A stretch of 64,000 bases of DNA, from positions 2,598,501-2,662,500 of the forward strand of contig JANTQA010000076.1 in NCBI GenBank assembly GCA_027625915.1, in the 5' to 3' direction. Under the pieces are notes generated by a model. The model was not told the origin of the DNA and ran no database searches. It saw only the letters and a program-made list of their open reading frames with translations. Every line of letters begins with the position of its first letter. Within the stretch, counting starts at the first letter, position 1. Origin of the DNA: Anaeramoeba flamelloides. Taxonomy: Eukaryota > Metamonada > Anaeramoebidae. Made by a program: the position numbers and the translations under genes. Below, piece after piece: positions 33,668 to 46,300 of this stretch.

Positions 33668-36600
33668 ATGGCTCTTGACAAAGATGTGGTAACTGAAAAA
33701 GTTTCCAAAGTAATGGTTGCGTTTGCATCTATTTTCTTAACTTGGTATGTGATCACCTTGGGAAGGTTTGTTCTTCTGAAAAAGAAAGGTAATTCGAAAG
33801 TCGATCCTTGGATCAAGGCTTCAAGTTTCACAACGACCGCGCTCTTTTTTTGGGTTCTCTATTTTATCACCAATCTTGCAGAAGGGCATGAGATTATCGT
33901 AACATTGTTTTATTCAATTTCAAATGTGTTTGGGATCTTGGCAATTGCCTATTTTGTATATTTTTGGATTAAAGGCTCTGTGCTGTTATCTTTCGATTGG
34001 GACGACTTTTGCAAAAATAAATTCAAAGTTACTCTCAAGACAATTAGAAAATCTTACGTTGTATTTAATGTAATTTTTGTTGCTGTTTTCATTCTACAGA
34101 TTGTAAATTCTATTTTAACTTCAGTTCAGGACAAGGAAAGCACTGCACTGTCTACAATATCAAGTTTAATCAGTGTTATTATTGTAAGTTTAACTTTGGT
34201 TTTTCATTTCCTTTTTAATTCTTTTTTTTGTCTTTGTTTTTTCACATCTTTCTTTTGTGAATTTAGGTTGCCTGACCAATTTACTCTTTAATCCTCTTTT
34301 CCACTTTGGGACAATTTGATTTATTCGATAAATGTTGTTATTATTATTTTTTTTTATATATTTTGTTTTCAGGCAACTTGCTGATGAAATTGAAGGTTAA
34401 GAAATACAAAAAAAGGGTAAAACGATTTTTTGTTCAACTCTGCTTTATAAATCTGATTTATTGGCTTTTCGAATTTACTCTTATCAAAAAATAACTCGAA
34501 AAAAGTGCTATTTTTTAGGTTTACAATCTCTGAAACCTGAAAAAGGACTATCTCTTTTCTAGGTGTGGGGGGGCAATGTTATTTTGTTTCTTAGCTGATC
34601 GATCGCAATTCTGATTTCGGAAAAAAAAAAAATAAATTGCCATTTTTTGACCACTTTTAAAATCAATATAAAGTCAAAGATCGATCCGCTAAGAAACAAA
34701 ATAACATTGCCCCCCCCACACCTAGAAAAGAGATAGTCCTTTTTCAGGTTCCAGAGATTGTAAGCCTTAAAATATTTCTTTGTATTTAAATCATAGCATG
34801 CCTTATTCAATTGAGAATCAAATATTTCAAGTCTTCTATCCTTGTAAATAATAACAGGTCTTTCGTCAAAGCTAATCAATAATCTTAAAAAGGGAACTGA
34901 ACTCAAAAAGTCTGTAATAGTTTTTTTGTACATGTGTAGTACAGCGCATTTTCTTTTTGTTTTTTGTTGATATTTTCATAATCAATGTGAAAAAAAATTT
35001 CACTTTATTTTCTCAATTTTCTTTGATAAATAATAGGTACTTCAAAGAAACAAATTGAAATTTGTTTTCTATTTTTATTTTTTTTTTTGGTGTTTTTTTA
35101 AGGTACACCCATGTCCAACGAAGAACCCCCACTTGAACCAGATGACATAAGAATTGGAAAACCAAAACCAGATAAAATTTTTTCACATTTAGATTTCTAA
35201 CTCAGTAAGGATTTAAACAAATTACAGCCAGTTCCATTTTTAAGGCACAAACTTTCAACGAAATTTAAGGTAGAGCAGTGAAAAAAATACCGTACATGAA
35301 AAAAATCCCGGACAAGATTTTTAATTGTGAATATTAGTCAAATTATTGTGTAATTTCATTTATTTAAAATCAAATTCCTTTTTTTAAGCTTCCAACTTTT
35401 TCAATTATAACTCCCCCACTTATTAGAATGATGATTGATGAAATCACACTTGTTCAAAACACCATTCAATCAATCAAAAAACAAGAAGAAAAATTATCAT
35501 TTTCCAAACTCTAGTAAACCTCTATAAAACTCGATTGTTTTTCAAAAAAAGTTGATCAACATTAGGCTATCAAACAATTACTCGAGTATTCTAGAGACAC
35601 CTTACTTTGATGGACTTTAGGTAGGTTTATTACTAATCTCATAAAAAAAATTGGTTATTTATAATAAGGATTTAATTGAAATTATACAAAAATTTTACTA
35701 ATAATCACAATTAAAAATCATGTCCGGGATTTTTTTCATGTCCGGTATTTTTTTCCCAACTATACAAAAAAATCTCAAATTAAAGTACATTTTTTGGAAT
35801 TTTCTTTTTTACAAATTATTTTTACTTGAATCTGAATTTTGGGCTTTAATTTGAGATTTTTTTTTGTTCCTTAAATTTCTTTCAAAGTTTGTGACTTAAA
35901 AGTGGAACTGAATGTAAACTATATATATATTTTTCATTTATTTCTTCAATATCTACCATCATTATCAATTTCAGTCAAGCTAGTTTTTAAATTGTATCAT
36001 TGCCTTTATACGGTTTTACATAAAAAAACCAACTTGGAAATTTTTATATTTGAAAAAATATTAATTGAATTCACATTTTTGATTTATTAATAATGCTTAT
36101 TTAGAATATAATCAATATTCCAGAGCTTTAAACTTTAAAATATATTGTTTTTTTTTTTTGTTGGTACTACGATATACAATACATCCGCATAATCCCCTAG
36201 TCGAGAAAAGAAGTGATTTTTATTCGTTAAATTTTTGCTTAATTACGCTCTGGTTGTATTATTGCTAAATTCAAATATGTGATATTTTCCTTTAATATAT
36301 TCTAAATAATACATTTGGTGCAAGTGTTCACACCATGTAAAACAATATTACTTAATATACCAATTTCGAATTTTATTTAATAAAAATAAATAAATAAAAT
36401 TAGTTAAAGCCAATTCAACAAATTGAGGATTTTTTTCATAAATAACATTTTTCAGTCTTTTCTATTTTAATAGAATAAAACAAGTACACTTTTAGAAATG
36501 GAACTGAGCCCGGGGTATGAATAAAAGGACCTTTCAAAAATTTGAGTACTCATCTTTTTTGATACTTCATTTTTAGGAAATTTATAATACCGAATATCTC

Positions 36601-39466
36601 AAAAAAAAAAAAAATCCCTAACTTTTTTAAAATCAATGGATTTTTTATTTATTTAACGAAGAGAAGTGATTCAACAAAAAACCACCTATTGTTTACCATT
36701 AGTTTTTTTTTATTTTGAGAAATAAAACGAAAATTTATTTAATTTTCGATTTATTTCTTAAATTACAAATAATTGTTCTTTAGCTTTTCCAGAATTCAAA
36801 AGAATAGAGGAAAATCTTTGGTTTTACCCAATTCTGTTGAATTATAGAAAATCTAGGTACGCTATGACACTTCCCGAAACACAAAAGCTATTGAAAGTTT
36901 TTTTTTTATCCTATCTTTAATATCAGCAAGATTATAGCTCATAGAATAGATTTACTTGATAAAATTCAAAGAAAAAAAAAAATTTATTTCCAAATAAAGA
37001 CAAGAAAAGGAGAAAAAAAAAAGAAAGAAACACAATAGAGTAGGATTTATTGGTAAGGGTTAAGTGCTTAGGTGCTCTTAATCTGTTAAAGAGAGAGGTT
37101 TGAAGTGACTGTATTTGTGGCTTCTAATTCAAATAGTAGTCAAAAGAACCTTTTAATTACAGTCATCAGAAGTATTTTAAACTCAATTTAGTTTTCTGAA
37201 ACATAAGAGAGTAAAAAAAAAAAAAAAAAAATGATATTTAAAGTAAAAAAGTAAATTAATTTTTTTTTGAGACCCCAAGTGTTGAATGGATTGGTGCTTA
37301 TTCCCTGTTATGTCCACGATTTCTGGATCACCACCATAATTTATTTTAATAAAGGGGCCTAAATATTTGACCAACTATAGATCATATGAAATAGGTTACT
37401 TTCTCAACTTTCAAATTTAGAACTTTACATGTTATATATAGATGGGGTATTTTATTAAATTTCAAAATTGGTCACATTGAAATTTTTCATATTTTTGATG
37501 ATTTTCTTTATTATTATTGATATGAAAGTTTTTAATGGTTTTTAAAAATATTTAATATTGACGATTTCAATCTTTTGGGTTTTCTACAATTCAAGTAATA
37601 AAATACTACTAATCAAAAATAATCTTTTTGATTTTCCCTCCCCACAATTTTTAAAAATTTGTTCGAAACCCAATTTTATACACAAAAAGATAAGTGGAAA
37701 ATATTTACCCCCTTAAAACAAGTTGCATAAGTCTAATTCATCTCTTAATATTTTTTTTTCAAAATCCTTGTCAAAATTTTTTAGCATACAATTCAAATAA
37801 TACAAACCCACTCTAATAGACTCTAACCCACCCTAGCATACCTTAAACTACCCGTAAAATGGGTTTTAAATACCCACTGCCAAAGTATTTCGATGGAATT
37901 AACTATTTTGAAATAAATGAGAATTTGACCAAATTTTAAATTTAATAATTTTCCCATAAATAGGCGAACATACTTAATAACCCTTTTATTATTTTTTATA
38001 CCTTTTGCTGAACACAAACAAGCACACACATACACAAAAGGGAAAAGGAACCCAAACAAATTAAAAAAGAAAATTTGGAAAAAGGAAGATTTAATTTTTT
38101 TAAAAAACCAGAAAACAAAATGTTTTTATAAACTTATTCCACTTCAAATAACTATTTTTTTACGTAGTTTTTATTTTCAATTCGAAATTAGATGATTTTT
38201 GCCCCTATTTTTTAGAGAGTACTCAAAATACAAAGTAAAAACATACCACCACATGAAGGATAATACCATTTAACTACCATTTATATATCTATATTAATGT
38301 GGTAGTTCTCTACACAAAAAAAAAAAAAAGAAAGAAAGAAAAAAAAAAAGAAAACCACGAAGATAACTACGGAAACATTTCAGAAAACTGGAAATTTCTT
38401 TTTACTCTATTATTTTTTGTCAAGAATCAACTCATTAAAATATAAAACAGCTAGGCGAGATTACAATTTCTATATTCACAGTGGATATTTTATTAATATT
38501 ATATTAAAAATAGTTAAAAATTAGTTTCTGAGCTGATTATATATTGAAAAAAAAAAAAAAAAAAAAAAACATTTTTTAATATTTTTTCTTTCTTTCAAAA
38601 GAAGCTTTGTAGAGCCTTTTGAAAAAATGATTTCCAAAATTTTTAAAAATGATTCACATACTGATTAAAAGAATTTATCAAATAATTCGAGACAGCTTTT
38701 TAAATTCATTAATCTTCATTTATTTTATTATTTATTGAGAGAAATGAACAATTAATAAAAATTTATCACAATAAAAAAAGAGAAGAGAAAAAATAATCAA
38801 AATATTAATAATAAATAATAATAATAATATCATTTACATTGTCAAATTTAAAAAATGTTTTAAACCTCATTTTTAAACACTTATCTGTGTTAACAACTTT
38901 TCAATTTTTTTCTTTTAACAAAAAACTTAAATTATCTTATAAATATTTTAATTTGAATTTAATCTGATTACATAATATTTATAAATCAATAGGTTTTAGC
39001 GTTATTCTTTTGGGCATTAGTTGGAATTGTGTATACACATAAATTTACCAAGATCCTAAAAAATATTGATAAATCAGATAATATTGGCCTTCTTCGAATA
39101 ATTACAAAAATGATGAAATATATTTGTTGGTATCATATCTTTTTTATTATCGTTTTTCTTCTTGTATTGGGCGGTACTACAAACATGGAAGAAGGTACAA
39201 AAACATTAATAACAAAAATTGTACCAAATTTCTGCCTTTTAGTTTCATTAAGTGTTAGGCTTGCTCTTTATGAAGTACTACTAAAAAATTATAAACACGT
39301 GGAAATACCAAACACACAAAATCCTTCAGATAACAAAAGCTCGGGGGATGATATCAAATCAAATGAATCCGGTTCTTCGAGATCACCAAAATCATCAGAT
39401 TCGGATTCATCCAAATCATTGGATTCATCAAAACCTTCAAATTCGTCAGATGTTGAATTAAACTAA
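33668..39466 (+). CDS. Seven-membrane-span protein, two exons with a 4.8 kb intron
   Basis: Exon 1 is 33668-34183 and exon 2 is 38993-39466. The donor ATT-GTAAGTTT and acceptor CAATAG-GTT are both phase 0, and joining them completes one hydrophobic helix (SLISVII-VLALFFWALVGIVY). The predicted protein is 329 aa with membrane segments at about 13-37, 52-70, 77-100, 130-150, 163-186, 214-232 and 248-268, followed by a Ser/Asp-rich tail (SSRSPKSSDSDSSKSLDSSK). A seven-span layout with a serine-rich cytosolic tail suggests a receptor-like or TOM1/THH1-like membrane protein, but no motif decides the family. Four spans lie in exon 1 and three in exon 2, so neither half stands alone. The intron is about 20 times longer than the others here and is filled with mobile elements. 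Alternative: two separate broken pieces. Confidence 0.55.
34397..34933 (-). pseudogene. Antisense gene fragment interrupted by a foldback element
   Basis: The minus strand from the ATG at 34933 reads protein-like (ITDFLSSVPFLRLLISFDER, then RRLEIFDSQLNKACYDLNTK) until the foldback element at 34515-34770. Beyond the element, 34497-34397 again looks coding (ELFFDKSKFEKPINQIYKAE). The pieces resemble parts of a propeller-type (kelch-like) protein, but this is a guess. The foldback element appears to have inserted within the coding sequence. The whole lies antisense in the large intron. Confidence 0.3.
34515..34770. mobile_element. Foldback element, short member of the TTAA family
   Basis: The left end TTAGGTTTACAATCTCTG and the right end, inverted TTAAGGCTTACAATCTCTGG, continue into arms of about 100 bp holding GACTATCTCTTTTCTAGGTG, a G7/C8 run, AATGTTATTTTGTTTCTTAG and CTGATCGATC. 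It shares ends and the TTAGCTGATCGATC block with 2953-3643, so both belong to one family. The centre is a short A-rich loop. Confidence 0.8.
35103..35200 (+). other. Possible orphan last exon
   Basis: Preceded by a T-rich tract and AAG at 35100-35102, the stretch reads MSNEEPPLEPDDIRIGKPKP then DKIFSHLDF and TAA. This is unusually GC- and proline-rich for the region. A 23-base candidate exon (34373-34395, QLADEIE) with splice sites of the right phase would join it, but no upstream exon fits. It may be an alternative last exon of the membrane-protein gene or a leftover of another gene. Confidence 0.25.
35223..35916. mobile_element. 200-bp TA-flanked miniature element, copy 7, split by a nested insertion
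   Basis: Left part 35223-35272 (TACAGCCAGTTCCATTTTTA, then CAACGAAATTTAAGGTA) and right part 35763-35916 (ACAAAAAAATCTCAAATT ... AAGTGGAACTGAATGTA) form one family member. Another element sits between them at a duplicated TA. Fusing the flanks across one TA restores the sequence found in the uninterrupted copies. Confidence 0.85.
35273..35762. mobile_element. 490-bp TA-targeting element nested in copy 7
   Basis: The TIRs read AGCAGTGAAAAAAATACCG, ACATGAAAAAAATCCCGGAC and AAGATTTTTAATTGTGA, then their inverse at the right end. TA lies on both sides (35271-35272 and 35763-35764), which is a target-site duplication. The core has no coding sequence. A second copy, with the core in the opposite orientation, is at 61830-62307. 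Confidence 0.85.
37025..37215. repeat. Dispersed repeat of about 190 bp, copy 2 (partner 29260-29465)
   Basis: Direct-orientation match with 29260-29465, with GAAGTGACTGTATTT, AGTAGTCAAAAGAACC, TTTTAATTACAGTCATC and AACATAAGAGAGTAAAA blocks. Confidence 0.65.
37442..37957. mobile_element. TIR element, about 515 bp, copy 1; core inverted relative to copy 2
   Basis: The left end ATGGGGTATTTTATTAAATT-TCAAAATTGGTC is repeated inverted at the right end (GACC-AAATTTTAAATTTAATAAT-TTTCCCAT). The core 37541-37654 (GACGATTTCAATCTTTTGGG ... TTTGATTTTCCCTCCCCACA) appears in the opposite orientation in the copy at 46672-47445, while the sequences outside the core run the same way in both. Confidence 0.7.
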
Positions 39467-42448
39467 CAAATTACTTTTATTATAAATCTTAATAATTTAA
39501 TTTATTTTTATTTACAATATTATTATTATTATTATTGATATTGTGTTATTTTTCTTATTTTTCTTTATTATCATTGTTGTTATTTTTTAAAATATTTAAA
39601 ATAAAATTTAAAAAAAACAATTTTATTTTTGAAAACTATTGTTATTTTTTTTTTTTTTTCTATTTTTTTTTTGTTTTTTGTAAAAGACCAAGTGGAAAAA
39701 AAAAAAGAACTTCAACAAGTTAAATAATCACTAACCAAATTGAGACTATGTAATGCCTATTAAACTAAATTTAATTATTAGCCAAAAATCTTCTTTTTAA
39801 CCCTTTTTCAGCAAAAGTTCAGTAATTGTAAATCCATAATGCTCTTTTCAAAAGTTGTGACTCACTTTTTTTTAGTTTTTGGTTTTATTTTTTTTTAATT
39901 TTGAAAATATCAAGGTTTTTATATATTTGGAATGATTTAAAAGTGAATGATAAACCACATATAATTATTAGTTGTTATTGAATACTAACAATTTTTTTAA
40001 CAATTTATTATTTTAGGTGAATTACAATTTATGAAATGGTGGTTACTATTATAAAGATAGATAAAATACCTAAAATAAAACTTTCCATATATTATTTTTT
40101 TTTGTAGTGATTGTATTTTGATTTGTAAATTATATTCATTTGACACCATCCTGACATTCAATTCATTCTTAAATAAAATTTATTTGTTTACTCTTTTTCC
40201 GTCGAAGGGGCCCAGTTTTATTGTAGAAATAGAAGACATTCTATGAGTTTAATTTATTATTCTTCCAAACTAAAATTTTAATTTTTCAATCAAAATCATT
40301 TTTTCTCATTTTTTTTTTTTTTTGTATTTGTCTTTTGGCTTTTTTTTTTTTTTTTTTTCTTTTTTAATTTTTTTTTATATTTTTTAATTTTTTTTTTTTA
40401 AAATTAAATTTGAAAAAAAAAATGTTGTAAATTCCAAATTAACATTAAGAAAAGTTACATTTTCTAGGTTTTTTTAAAATTCATACATTTACAAGTAAAA
40501 AATCTAATTGTAAACAATTTTAATTTCCTCAAGAAATTGAGAATTTTGCACGAGACCTTTCAAGGAAAAAGATGCCAAAAATTTTTTTTAATATATTTTT
40601 ATTTTGAAATTTATGGTTTTTTCAGGCTTTTCTTTTATGATTATTGACTTTTATACGACTTTTATTATTTCTCGTATTTCTCAACAATCTAATTTGGTTG
40701 ATTCTTAAAAATAAAGTGATTTTTTTCATCTTTGGCGTGGAACTTTGGCTAAAATGGAGTTCATGAGAGATTTGAAAGTATTCAAAAAACAATCTTTTTC
40801 CGCCAAATCATATTTTATAAATCAGATCGCATCCGGAATAATATTTTAAATTTTTGGGTCGGGTGGGGTATAAATTTCTTGTTGAGTATGTTGTTAATCC
40901 ATGAAAGTGATTTAAGTTTTAACAATCTTGCTTATATGTAATAGCTAGAAATCAAACCAAAATAATAATAATAATATATTAAAAATAAATAAAATATATT
41001 GTTTGTAACTTTTTAGTTAGCATATCAAAAAAAAAAAAAAACATTGAGAAATTAGTAGATTTATAATTAAATAATATAGATCATTCAAGCTCAGATAATT
41101 CAAAATTTACAATAGTAGTAAATATATTTTAATTTTAATTTTCTTTTTTATTATACTAACTCTGTTTACAGGGTATTTCATTCTCACCTTACCTGTATTT
41201 GATAGCTCGGTTTTTAAAATAGTTCCTTTCAAAGAAAATACCTAATTGAATTTATATATCTTTATACCAAAAAAAATTCTTTATCTAAATTGATTTAAAA
41301 AAAATAGAAAAATTAAAAAGAAATAAAAAACAATGTCTGCATTTTTTTGAATTTAACCATTTCTCAACATATACCACAAGGTGAAGATCTCTGAAAAAAA
41401 AAAAATAAACAACTTCTATTTTATATGAAGAGAGTCGATCACACTGTTTAATAATTAACGAGTTAAAGGTTATTTTTTTTTTAAGAAGTAGTTTTTTTTT
41501 ATAGTTGAGTTCACAGAGTACAATCAAATTCTTTTTAATAATGATTTAAGACTTTTCAAAAAGTGTGTAAATTTTATAAAAACATTTCAATTTAAATTAA
41601 AGTAAAATTTTGAAACTAAAATTGATTTGTCAAATAGATAGAACCAATATATTGGATTTTATGAATGTGTAAAAAATACATTTTTTTTCACTAGATCACG
41701 TTTTGGTGTTTAGATATTTATAAAACATGAATAATTTTCATAAAGATAAATTTATAAAGACTTTCGTAAGTAAAAAAAAAATTTTTTTTAATTGAAATAT
41801 CTCTACTTTTTACATTATTAAGGTTAATAATGAGAATAAATCCTAAAAGAAAATGATCAAAAAACTCTAAAAATAAAATTTTGTATCATTACTGTTCTTA
41901 TTCAAAAAAAAATACTAAAATCCGAAAAGATTTTAATATTTTTGTTTAAAATGAAAATTCTGAAATTCCTAAATTTTTTTTTTACCAAAGATATTAATTT
42001 GAACAATTTTCGCCTATTATTTTGATTCTTAAAAATTGTTTAGGCCTCTTAAAAATCACTTCAATTAGTACACATGTTTTTTACTTTTTGAAACACGTTT
42101 TTGCCGCTTTTGATATTTTTTTTTTCTTTTTGATGTATTTTTACTTTTTTTGGTGTTTATTTTGATTTTTACACCTTTTGACGTCCTCTGAATATCGGTC
42201 ATTGGAAATAATTTTCCGATCTCGGATAAACTAATCTGTCATTGGAAAAATGAAAAGAAAACAAATAACAAAAAAAAAAGGGTTTATAAAGTAAAGTATT
42301 TTTGATCATCGAATTTATTTTTTAAAAAACAATTTCTGATAACTTGGTAAAGTTAATAGTGAAAAGTTTAAATTAAATAAATTCTTTTAGTCTTTTGTAA
42401 TTATTAATAGGGAATTAAATAATTTTGTTTTTTATTTGAATATACAAA
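39467..42448. other. Gene-free spacer between the membrane-protein gene and uL24
   Basis: Very AT-rich with several T runs (for example around 40310-40400). No coding signal; open frames such as 41285-41527 (minus) lack protein-like composition. A short GC-rich island near 40855-40870 (GGGTCGGGTGGGG) is unexplained. Confidence 0.4.
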
Positions 42449-43342
42449 TTAATCTACCTCAGTCATTTTGGAATCAATTTTTTGTTCTTTGGTTGACTTG
42501 ACTTTTTTTCCTCTTAATCTATTTTTTCTGGCAAGGATTCTTTCTCTACTTTTTGTCAATTTAAGTTTGGTAATTAAGCACTGTTGAATTAATTTTTGAA
42601 TAGTTGTTTTTGAAAAAAGAAAAATTAGAAATAAAAAAAAACAACAAAAGAAAATAAGTCTTTTAAAGAAAACAAAAGAAAGGGATCGAACAAAAAAAAA
42701 AAACAAACCTTATTTGGGTGAACTGGGATTTGTACTTGCTCTCCATTTTTTTTGGTTTTTTGAACATTTTCAATTGTAATTGAATATTTCTTTCTATAAA
42801 CAGAAAGTACCTTTCCTTCAGATTTTTTGAATTTTCCTCGGAGAACTTTTACTTCATCTTCTGCAATTACAGGAATTCTTCTTACCTTTTTTTTATTTTT
42901 TTTTTGTTTTGTTTTGTTTTGTTATTTGAAAAATGTTATGAAATTTTAATTCTACTGAAGCCAAAAGAAAAACAAAGCATAATTCCCAAAAAATTAAAAA
43001 AAGAAAAATAAAAAGCAAAAAGATAAATCCAAAAAAAAAGAAGAATTACAAGAAAAAGTGTGATGATCGTACATTATATTTTTCACGGAGTTCAGTCGAC
43101 AAAGGACAAGTCATTCTAATTCTTCTTTCAGACGAACTTGCAGTAAAATGTTTCTTTCTGTTTTTTCTTCTTGATGAGCTTACACCTTTTTCCAAATAAA
43201 CAGAAAAAATTTAAAAGTAAAAGAAAGATGAATAGGTACAAAAACAAAAAAAAAGTTGGATATTAGCTTTTGGGATTTTGAAATTAAAAACAAATTGAAA
43301 AATTTGAAGCACGAAAAAGGATTTACTTCTTTTGATTTTCAT
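42449..43342 (-). CDS. RPL26: 60S ribosomal protein L26 (uL24), four exons
   Basis: Exons are 43342-43327, 43185-43073, 42885-42709 and 42580-42449. Introns are 141, 187 and 128 bp, all GT-AG. The spliced product is 145 aa, the normal eukaryotic uL24 length: [20 protein letters not shown], then [20 protein letters not shown], the KOW region [49 protein letters not shown] and a basic tail. uL24 sits near the peptide exit tunnel of the large ribosomal subunit. Exon 1 is only 16 nt, leaving the intron five codons after the ATG, as is common in ribosomal protein genes. The acceptor of exon 3 follows an A-rich rather than pyrimidine-rich stretch. Coding exons are short, so simple open-frame searches see only the last one. 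Confidence 0.92.
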
Positions 43343-46300
43343 ATGTTTAACAATTAAAGATTGAGACAAGTAAAATTTAAAAAAATGAAACAAACTCGAT
43401 TAAAAATTTGCGGTTTATTTTTCCTCTATTTGGAATTAATTTGATATTTTTAAAAAGAAAAGAATGTTTGGGTAAGTTTTTTCTTTATAGTTCTGATCAT
43501 TACAGTATAGAAAGTTTTTTTTAATCTCAAAATGTTATTCTACAATTTTCAATTTTTAGTGTTTCTTCATTTGGTAATAATTTAACGACTACGTTGGCAA
43601 TTGAAAATTTGTTGTTTGGTGTGTTTTAAAGAGTATTTGGTGATTGATATATCTCACAAATATTTATTTTGTGAGATCTAAGTTTGAAAAAATGAATTTT
43701 TTTTCAGAAAAAGTCTGAATTTTAGATTCCTCGTATCTCAAAATGAAAAAGAATGATTGGAAAAAACAGCTTTTGGAGAAAATTTCTTTCCAGGTGAAAG
43801 TTGAAAACCATTTTGACTTGTTGGGGGTTAACTAGTGTTATTTTCTGGTGTGTGAGTTAAGATGAAATGGTTTTCAATTTTCACCCAAAAGGTCAAAATG
43901 GAGAAAATTGGCAATTTTGGATGAGAGGTGTTTGTTCTTTGAAAAAAAAGACATTTTTTTGATGAAACGGTATGGTAAATGGTTTGGTATTGTATTGAAT
44001 CCACCAAAATTCGCAATTCCCAAAATTATAAAGATCATTTTTTCTTCAACTGACAAAGAAATTTATTTTTTAAAAACAAAAACCGACTAATTTTCGCAAA
44101 TTTAATTTTCAAAAGATCCTTTTCATGCAAAATCTCACCAAACCTTTCCCACAGCATCTCAACCAAATTATAATTGGCACAACAAATTGGGTTATAAAAG
44201 AAACGATCCAAACAAAAAAAACTTTATCTAAGAAGTACCCGAAACCTAATATTTTATGTGTTTGACATGGATCGTGTTGTTCCAAAAAAAATTCGAGGAG
44301 ACACTCTCCTCTTAGTCATGGTGGGGAGATTTAATTCAAGGAAAAACAAAAAGAAACAAAAAAAAATAAGTCAAAATCACAACCCCTTTGTAATAATCGA
44401 TACAGCCGTTCCAGAAATACCTTGAAAAATTTATAATACCTCAAATTGATTTTCTATTCTGAAATTTTATTTTGTTCAACAAACCGTAAAAGAGTTATTA
44501 AAGCTCATCATAAACTGTAAAATTTATAATAGAAGATTAAAAATAAGTTATCTATTTTTTTGCTTCCTTTTGAAATTGACAAACAAATCAATAAAAAAAA
44601 CTTACATTAATGTGGATCTTCATTTTCCAAAATTGTTTTAATCTCAGATTTAAACAATTTAAAAGCAATGATCAAAAAACGCTTTCAAGTTTGCATGGGT
44701 TTCTGTGATTTCTTTTGTTTCTTTGATTTCCATGATTTCTGTAATTTCTTTTCTTGGAAAAATTTAATTTTTGTCTTGGCTTTTACAAAAAAAAAAAACT
44801 CGAAGGAAGTAAAGTTGAAATTTTGATCTTATGATCGAAATTGAATTTTCTCTTTCAAAAAACACAATTTTATAATAGAAAACCAAATTATATGTCTTAT
44901 AATATTTTCCATTAGGGTTGGGACGGATTAATTGTTTGTGGAGACAATGTAACAATTCAAAGTAACCCAATGTTCAAAAAATCATTGAAAATACAATTAT
45001 TTAGCTTTAAAGTTTATTATTGAGAGTTTTTTTAATGTTAAATATTCATGATTGTTTTTTTTTTCATTTTTACCATCCTTAACAAGGTGTTCGAGTTTAC
45101 GTATCTCTAACTTTCTTTTTCATTTTTCATAAAAAAAATGACATAAAATGAGTTTTTGATCCAAATTGAAGAATATTTCTAAGATCCTAACTTCACTTTT
45201 TAAATGAGATTGGGCCAAAAGGTGTTGAGGTAAATTGTTAAATTGCCAACGTAGTCCTTAACCTATCTTGGAAATTTTTCAAAACTAAATTAATATTTAA
45301 AGAGATGTGTTGTTATAGTTGTTGTTGGATGAGTTTTGGAGATCACTTTTATTGTTTCCCTTTGAAAATTTAGTTTCTTTGGATTTTTTTTTTGTCAATA
45401 ATTACATTTGATTTTTTTAAAAGTTTTTAATTTAGACAAAAAAATTTAAAAAATTGAATTTAAGTTAAATAAAAGAATCAAAACGAATTCTACCGAGACG
45501 AAATTAACTTAATATATAAAAAAGAATTATTTCAGAATATCTAAGAATACAAATTAATGGATATTTTTTGAGATTGGCGAATGGGATTATTTTTACAATT
45601 ATACCCCTTTTTAATTAATATTTTGAAGAACTGATAGATCTGGCATTTTTATTCTTATAATTCTTGTAGTATTTTGGATAATAAAATCAAATATAAAATT
45701 TTATCAAAATTCATTAATTATTAAAGAATTTCCAAAAAAATCGATTATTCAATAAAAATGGTCTGTGTGTTTATGATTATCAATTAATATATCTAACCAA
45801 AATATATTTTGATTTTTTTAATGTGTTTTAAACTATTTAAAAGGTTTTGGAAATTATCTGAAAAGCTTTGAAAGTTATGAAAACTAGTAAAAGTATTCTA
45901 ATGTTTTTTTTTTTTTTTGTTTTTAGAATGGAAATTTCAAGAATCAAAGAAAAATTAATATCTGATTGTGACTATTGACTTAAAAATTTTATATCATAAA
46001 TTGTTTCATCTAAATTATATTTGATATTTGGGGAAAAGTTAATTTTTTTTAAACTTTACCATACCTAATACAGTATTATTTTCCAGGGAAAAATTATTTT
46101 TTAAGTGTTAATTTAATCTATAAAAAAAATTTTTTTTTTTCTATTTTACGAGGATCTATAAACTCTTTGTTTATTAGACAAACTTTTTTTGACCCAAATG
46201 GAATATTTAATAGAAAAATAAATTCTGATCAAAGTATTTAATAAAATCTGTAAAAAGAACAACAATTTTCTTGAATAAGTGATTATAGTAATCATAAATT

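Larger units (their letters stand above)
34184..38992 (+). other. Giant intron loaded with inverted-repeat elements
   Basis: Bounded by GTAAGT and AG in matching phase. It holds a TTAA foldback element (34515-34770), a miniature element of about 200 bp with a second element nested in it (35223-35916), a dispersed repeat (37025-37215), and a TIR element (37442-37957). It also holds antisense and sense stretches that look like bits of other genes (34397-34933, 35103-35200). All other introns found in this window are 111-291 bp. Confidence 0.5.

Noticed and set aside
43828-44090. Overlapping frames on both strands upstream of uL24
   Set aside because: The region contains local inverted repeats, the frames mirror each other, and nothing resembles a domain.
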